Below are positions 5,584 to 8,667 of a stretch of DNA of 8,667 nt, piece by piece. The stretch is from NCBI GenBank assembly GCA_017882655.1, contig JADGPB010000077.1, forward strand, positions 1-8,667, read 5' to 3'. Position 1 is the first letter of the stretch. Every line of letters starts with the position of its first letter. Made by a program: the position numbers and the translations under genes. This DNA is from Propionibacteriales bacterium. GTDB taxonomy: Bacteria; Actinomycetota; Actinomycetes; Propionibacteriales; Propionibacteriaceae. The notes beneath the pieces were generated by a model. That model saw only the letters and a list, made by a program, of their open reading frames with translations. It searched no databases and was not told where the DNA came from.

Positions 5584-6779
5584 CAGAGAGAGACGGTTCG
5601 GACCCGTACGGTCTCGGGCAGGGCCTCGAGCTCGGCGACCAGGCTCGTGTGGCCGGCGTCGTCGAGGTCGGTGATCACGTAGCCCAGGGATCCACGCGTA
5701 CCGAGCACCTGCCCCGCGATGTTCACGTCGTGGTCGCCGATGACGGCGTTGAGCCTGGCCAGGACGCCCGGCACGTTGCGGTGCAGGTGGAGGATCCGGG
5801 TCTGGCCGCTCGGCGTGTTCTGGATCTGGGGCAGGTTGACCGACAGCACAGTGGACCCCAGCGACGCGTAGTCGGCCAGCTTCGTCGCAACGAATCGGCC
5901 GATGTCGCGCTGCGCCTCCATGGTCGAACCGCCGACATGGGGCGTGAGGATCACGTTCGGCAGCCCCTGCAACGGAGAGACGAAGCCGTCGGTGTTGACG
6001 TGCGGCTCGTTGGGGAAGACGTCGATCGCGGCGCCGGCGACGCGCCCGGACACCAGCGCCTCGCGCAGCGCGTCCAGGTCGACCACCATCCCGCGGCACA
6101 GGTTGAGGAACAGCGACCGCGGACGCATCTTTGTGAACTCGGCCCCCGTGAAGAAGCCGGCATTGCCCGGACGCCCGTCGACATGCAGCGACACGACCTC
6201 CGCCTCGGCCAGCAGCTGATCCAAAGAGTCGCAGCGGCGGGCGTTGCCGAGCGCCAGCTTGTCGACGATGTCGTAGAAGATCACCCGCATGCCGAGGGAC
6301 TCCGCCAGTACAGACAGCTGCGATCCGATGTTGCCGTAGCCGACGATTCCCAGCGTCCGTCCGCGTACCTCGTGCGACCCCGACGCTGACTTGTCCCACG
6401 TGCCGTCGTGCATGCCGGCGTTCTTGTCGACCAGGCGGCGGGCCAGCGCGATGATCTCCGAGATCGCCAGCTCGACGACGCTACGGGTGTTCGAGAACGG
6501 AGCGTTGAACACAGCGAGACCCGCGTCGCTGGCCGCGTTGAGGTCGATCTGGTTCGTACCGATGCAGAACGCACCCACGGCTTGGAGCTGCGGGTGAGCG
6601 GCGAGGACCTCGGCCGTCACGTGCGTAGCCGACCGGATGCCCAGCAGCGCAACACCCTCGAGCGCTGCGTTCAAGTCCTCAGGCGAGAGGGCACCCGACT
6701 GCTGCTCGACCTCGTACCCTCGCCCGAGGAGGATCCGCTCGGCGTCGGGATGGACGTTCTCCAGCAGTAGCGCCTTCAC
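5583..6779 (-). CDS. serA: D-3-phosphoglycerate dehydrogenase with ACT domain (short, E. coli-type)
   Basis: This 398-residue NAD-dependent D-2-hydroxyacid dehydrogenase would catalyse the first step of serine synthesis, 3-phosphoglycerate to 3-phosphohydroxypyruvate. Counting from the GTG at 6779, the nucleotide-binding motif is GIVGYGNIGSQ (144-154), with Asp170 at the end of the next strand (IFYD) for the NAD ribose. The catalytic set is Arg229 (NLCRG), Glu258 (PNEP) and His281 (TPHVGGST). A C-terminal ACT domain from about 327 contains HRNVPGVL and DVNI, matching the regulatory serine-binding segments of E. coli SerA, so serine feedback is likely. Many Actinobacteria use a longer (~530-residue) SerA, so a second copy elsewhere is possible. 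GTG 6779 gives the family-typical MKALLLENVHP and has an AGGA 9 bases upstream; GTG 6797 would add six residues. It lies 42 bases after the dppF-like stop. Confidence 0.9.
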   Translation of the reverse strand: MKALLLENVHPDAERILLGRGYEVEQQSGALSPEDLNAALEGVALLGIRSATHVTAEVLAAHPQLQAVGAFCIGTNQIDLNAASDAGLAVFNAPFSNTRSVVELAISEIIALARRLVDKNAGMHDGTWDKSASGSHEVRGRTLGIVGYGNIGSQLSVLAESLGMRVIFYDIVDKLALGNARRCDSLDQLLAEAEVVSLHVDGRPGNAGFFTGAEFTKMRPRSLFLNLCRGMVVDLDALREALVSGRVAGAAIDVFPNEPHVNTDGFVSPLQGLPNVILTPHVGGSTMEAQRDIGRFVATKLADYASLGSTVLSVNLPQIQNTPSGQTRILHLHRNVPGVLARLNAVIGDHDVNIAGQVLGTRGSLGYVITDLDDAGHTSLVAELEALPETVRVRTVSL

Positions 6780-6821
6780 AGCGAAGCATCCTGCCACGAC
6801 CTGAGCGTGAGCGGCGACGCG

Positions 6822-7610
6822 TCACGTCACGCGGAACGTCGGGATGGCCGCAAGCAGCTCCCTCGTGTACGCCGACTGCGGATCGCGGTACACCTGCTCA
6901 CTCGGGCCCTGCTCCTCGATCCGGCCGTGCCGCATGACGATGACGGTGTCGCACACGTGCCGCACGACGGTGAGGTCGTGGCTCACCATGATGAGCGTCA
7001 GACCGTTGGCCGTGACCAGGTCCTGTACGAGGTTGAGCACCTGCGCCCGTACGGACACGTCCAGGGCAGATACCGGCTCGTCCGCGATGAGGACCTGCGG
7101 CTTGGGGGCGAGGGCCCGCGCGATCGCGACCCGCTGCCGCTGACCGCCGGACAGCTCGTGCGGGTACCGCTCGGCGACATCGAGCGGCAGGTCGACCGAC
7201 TCGAGCACCTCGCCGAGCCTCCCGCGATGGTCGCTCGGTACGTCCCCGCTGACACGCAACAACCTCGACCGCAGTGGCTCCGTCACGATGGCGCCGACCC
7301 GCATTCGAGGGTTGAGAGAGGAGCGCGGGTCCTGGAACACGAGCTGTACGGACGAGCGCAGCCCTCCCAGATCGCGCTCGGCGCGATGCGAGACCACCTC
7401 ACCGGCGAACCGGATCTGGCCCGATGTCGGCTGGTCCAGGGCCGTCATCATCCGTACCAGCGTGGACTTCCCCGACCCCGACTCCCCCACGATGCCCAGC
7501 CGCTGACCTGGCTCGACGGACAGCGACACGTCGTCGACCGCGAGTACGGATCCTGCCGCGCCGACCCGTCCGTACCGTCGACTGACGTGGTCGACCTCGT
7601 ACAGGCTCAT
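6822..7610 (-). CDS. Oligopeptide/dipeptide-type ABC transporter ATP-binding protein (DppF/OppF-like)
   Basis: This 262-residue ABC ATPase energises import of peptides or related solutes. It has Walker A GESGSGKST (42-50), Q-loop Gln93 in FQDPRSSLNPR, signature LSGGQRQR (153-160), Walker B VLIADEP (173-179), D-loop SALD (181-184) and switch His211 in VSHDL. FQDPRSSLNPR is characteristic of the DppF/OppF half. Unlike most DppF proteins it stops soon after the nucleotide-binding domain (ELLAAIPTFRVT), with little of the usual C-terminal extension. The ATG overlaps the stop of the DppD-like gene as ATGA, so the two should be co-translated and form the ATPase heterodimer. Specificity cannot be read from the ATPase. 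Nickel or glutathione import by the same family is an alternative. Confidence 0.93.
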   Translation of the reverse strand: MSLYEVDHVSRRYGRVGAAGSVLAVDDVSLSVEPGQRLGIVGESGSGKSTLVRMMTALDQPTSGQIRFAGEVVSHRAERDLGGLRSSVQLVFQDPRSSLNPRMRVGAIVTEPLRSRLLRVSGDVPSDHRGRLGEVLESVDLPLDVAERYPHELSGGQRQRVAIARALAPKPQVLIADEPVSALDVSVRAQVLNLVQDLVTANGLTLIMVSHDLTVVRHVCDTVIVMRHGRIEEQGPSEQVYRDPQSAYTRELLAAIPTFRVT

Positions 7611-8446
7611 CGCCCGGCCTGCCGCGCGTAGAAGTCCTCGACCGTCGGCAGTCGCTCCCCCGGCGCCACCGCGTCGATGCGCGCGGTCGCCACGAGGCCC
7701 TGCGTGTACGGGTGGGTCGGAGCCGTGAACACCTGCGACATCGTCCCCTGCTCGACGATCTCCCCGTCGAGCATGACGAGCACCCGGTGGCAGAGCTGCG
7801 ACACCACGGCGAGGTCGTGGGAGATGAACAGGCAGGAGGCGCCCACAGCGTCGAGCGCCGTGTCGAGCAACTTCAGCACCGTCGCCTGCACGGTCACGTC
7901 GAGCGCCGTCGTCGGCTCGTCGCAGATGACGAGGTCTGGCCGGTTGATGAGCGCCATCGCGACCACCACCCGCTGCCGCTGACCGCCGCTGAGCGCGTGC
8001 GGGTACGCGTCGGCAACCCGTTCGGGGTCCTCCAGGCCCACCTCAGCGAGGATGTCGATCACGCGACCCCTGGCCACCCCGTGTCCGAGGTGCTGGTGCA
8101 GAAGAAGCACCTCGGCGACCTGGCGCCCCACGGGCATCGTCGGGTCGAGCGCGGTCATCGGCTCCTGGAACACCATGCTCATGAGGTCGCCGCGCAATGG
8201 AGCGAGATCGCTGTCGCGCAGGCCCACGAGCTCGCGCCCCGCGAGACGGATCGACCCCGACACGTACCCGTTCTCGGCGAGCAGCCCCATGACGGCCAGC
8301 GCGGTGACCGTCTTGCCCGACCCTGACTCGCCGATCAGGCCCAGCCGCTCCCCCGGCTCGAGACCGAACGAGATGCCATGTACGACCTCGCGGTGGGACC
8401 GGCCGAACGCGATCCGCAGGTCGGTGACCTCCAGCAGGGGGCTCAT
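7607..8446 (-). CDS. Oligopeptide/dipeptide-type ABC transporter ATP-binding protein (DppD/OppD-like)
   Basis: This 279-residue partner ATPase has Walker A GESGSGKTV (39-47), Q-loop Gln94 in FQEPMTALDP, signature LSGGQRQRV (152-160), Walker B LVICDEP (172-178), D-loop ALD (181-183) and switch His210 in ISHDL. FQEPMTALDP and a Walker A ending GKTV mark the DppD/OppD half. The C-terminal THPYTQGLVA (244-253) begins the family's oligopeptide-transporter extension, but the Cys-rich motif that binds an iron-sulfur cluster in some OppD proteins is not visible. The ATG overlaps the permease stop as ATGA, and a strong Shine-Dalgarno GGAGG sits 4 bases before it inside the permease gene. It lies between the permease and the DppF-like gene in the usual C-D-F order. 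Confidence 0.94.
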   Translation of the reverse strand: MSPLLEVTDLRIAFGRSHREVVHGISFGLEPGERLGLIGESGSGKTVTALAVMGLLAENGYVSGSIRLAGRELVGLRDSDLAPLRGDLMSMVFQEPMTALDPTMPVGRQVAEVLLLHQHLGHGVARGRVIDILAEVGLEDPERVADAYPHALSGGQRQRVVVAMALINRPDLVICDEPTTALDVTVQATVLKLLDTALDAVGASCLFISHDLAVVSQLCHRVLVMLDGEIVEQGTMSQVFTAPTHPYTQGLVATARIDAVAPGERLPTVEDFYARQAGR

Positions 8447-8667
8447 GCGGCCTCCCGCAGCCGTGGGTCGAGGTGGTCGCGCAGTCCGTCGCCGAGCAGG
8501 TTGAGGCCGAGGACCGACAGCGCGATGGCCAGACCGGGCCAGAGCGCCTGGATGGGCGAGGTGAAGATGTACGTCTGGGCGTCGTGCAGCATCCGTCCCC
8601 AGGTCGGAGTCGGAGGCGGGGTGGCCAGGCCGAGGTAGGACAGGGCCGCTTCCGCGAGGATCGCGAT
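8443..8667 (-). CDS. ABC transporter permease, DppC/OppC-like (C-terminal part only)
   Basis: The window's right edge cuts into a minus-strand frame whose last 74 residues are clear. It contains the cytoplasmic EAA coupling loop as AEAALSYLGLATPPPTPTWG, which contacts the ATPases. This is followed by RMLHDAQTYIFTSP, a membrane helix (WPGLAIALSVLGLNLLGDGL), and the hallmark DppC/OppC ending GDGLRDHLDPRLREAA. It would be the second inner-membrane subunit of the importer served by the two downstream ATPases. The stop (8443-8445) overlaps the ATG of the DppD-like gene. The N-terminal region, and any dppB-like permease and substrate-binding protein, would lie beyond 8667. Confidence 0.95.
   Translation of the reverse strand: MAILAEAALSYLGLATPPPTPTWGRMLHDAQTYIFTSPIQALWPGLAIALSVLGLNLLGDGLRDHLDPRLREAA

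Noticed and set aside
4939..5682. Plus-strand frame running through the repeat array into serA
   Set aside because: It crosses three unrelated regions in the wrong frame, and its composition is that of shadow coding. The repeats translate only by chance.
6806..6826. Possible hairpin and GACGCGTC palindrome at the dppF-like stop
   Set aside because: The CGTGA/TCACG stem is only 5 bp with a long loop and no T-tract. It is too weak to call a terminator, and the serA gene continues in the same direction.
7607..8446. Possibility that the ABC genes belong to a nickel or glutathione importer
   Set aside because: The motifs support only the broad dipeptide/oligopeptide/nickel family; without the binding protein no specific substrate is supported.

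Overview
The window is very GC-rich and densely packed. Four-base gene overlaps are frequent, several start codons look leaderless, and the order SRAP / aroA / rsgA / hisN is one I associate with Actinobacteria. I read it as chromosome from a high-GC actinobacterium, plausibly of the Nocardioidaceae type (Nocardioides or Aeromicrobium-like). The genus is inference from gene order and word usage only.

Layout. Positions 1-56 hold the last 17 residues of an unidentified plus-strand gene. A minus-strand pair follows: an SOS-response-associated peptidase (SRAP/YedK family, abasic-site DNA crosslinker) and a small alpha/beta hydrolase whose GTG start overlaps the SRAP stop. An 80-bp divergent promoter region (1443-1522) separates these from a plus-strand operon. 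That operon runs from a DoxX-family membrane protein with an unusual 11-residue-repeat tail, to aroA (EPSP synthase, TTG start overlapping the doxX stop), to rsgA (ribosome-assembly GTPase, ATGA overlap with aroA), to hisN (histidinol-phosphatase of the inositol monophosphatase family, probably leaderless from its own promoter).

The gap between the convergent genes hisN and serA (5432-5582) is almost filled by a 22-bp repeat family. There are three perfect tandem copies in one orientation, an 11-bp centre, then three diverged copies in the opposite orientation. The last copy abuts the serA stop codon. This is the most unexplained structure in the window.

The right half is all minus strand. 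It holds the 3' end of a dppC-like permease, two oligopeptide-type ABC ATPases (DppD-like, then DppF-like), all joined by ATGA overlaps, and then a serA-type phosphoglycerate dehydrogenase with a C-terminal ACT domain. No substrate-binding protein lies in the window, so the transporter's substrate cannot be named.

In combination: aroA (shikimate pathway), hisN (histidine) and serA (serine) are amino-acid biosynthesis genes. rsgA serves ribosome maturation, SRAP serves genome maintenance, and the ABC genes import peptides or similar small solutes. I see no phage genes, insertion sequences, CRISPR arrays or RNA genes. Apart from the repeat array, no stretch over about 100 bases lacks a gene.
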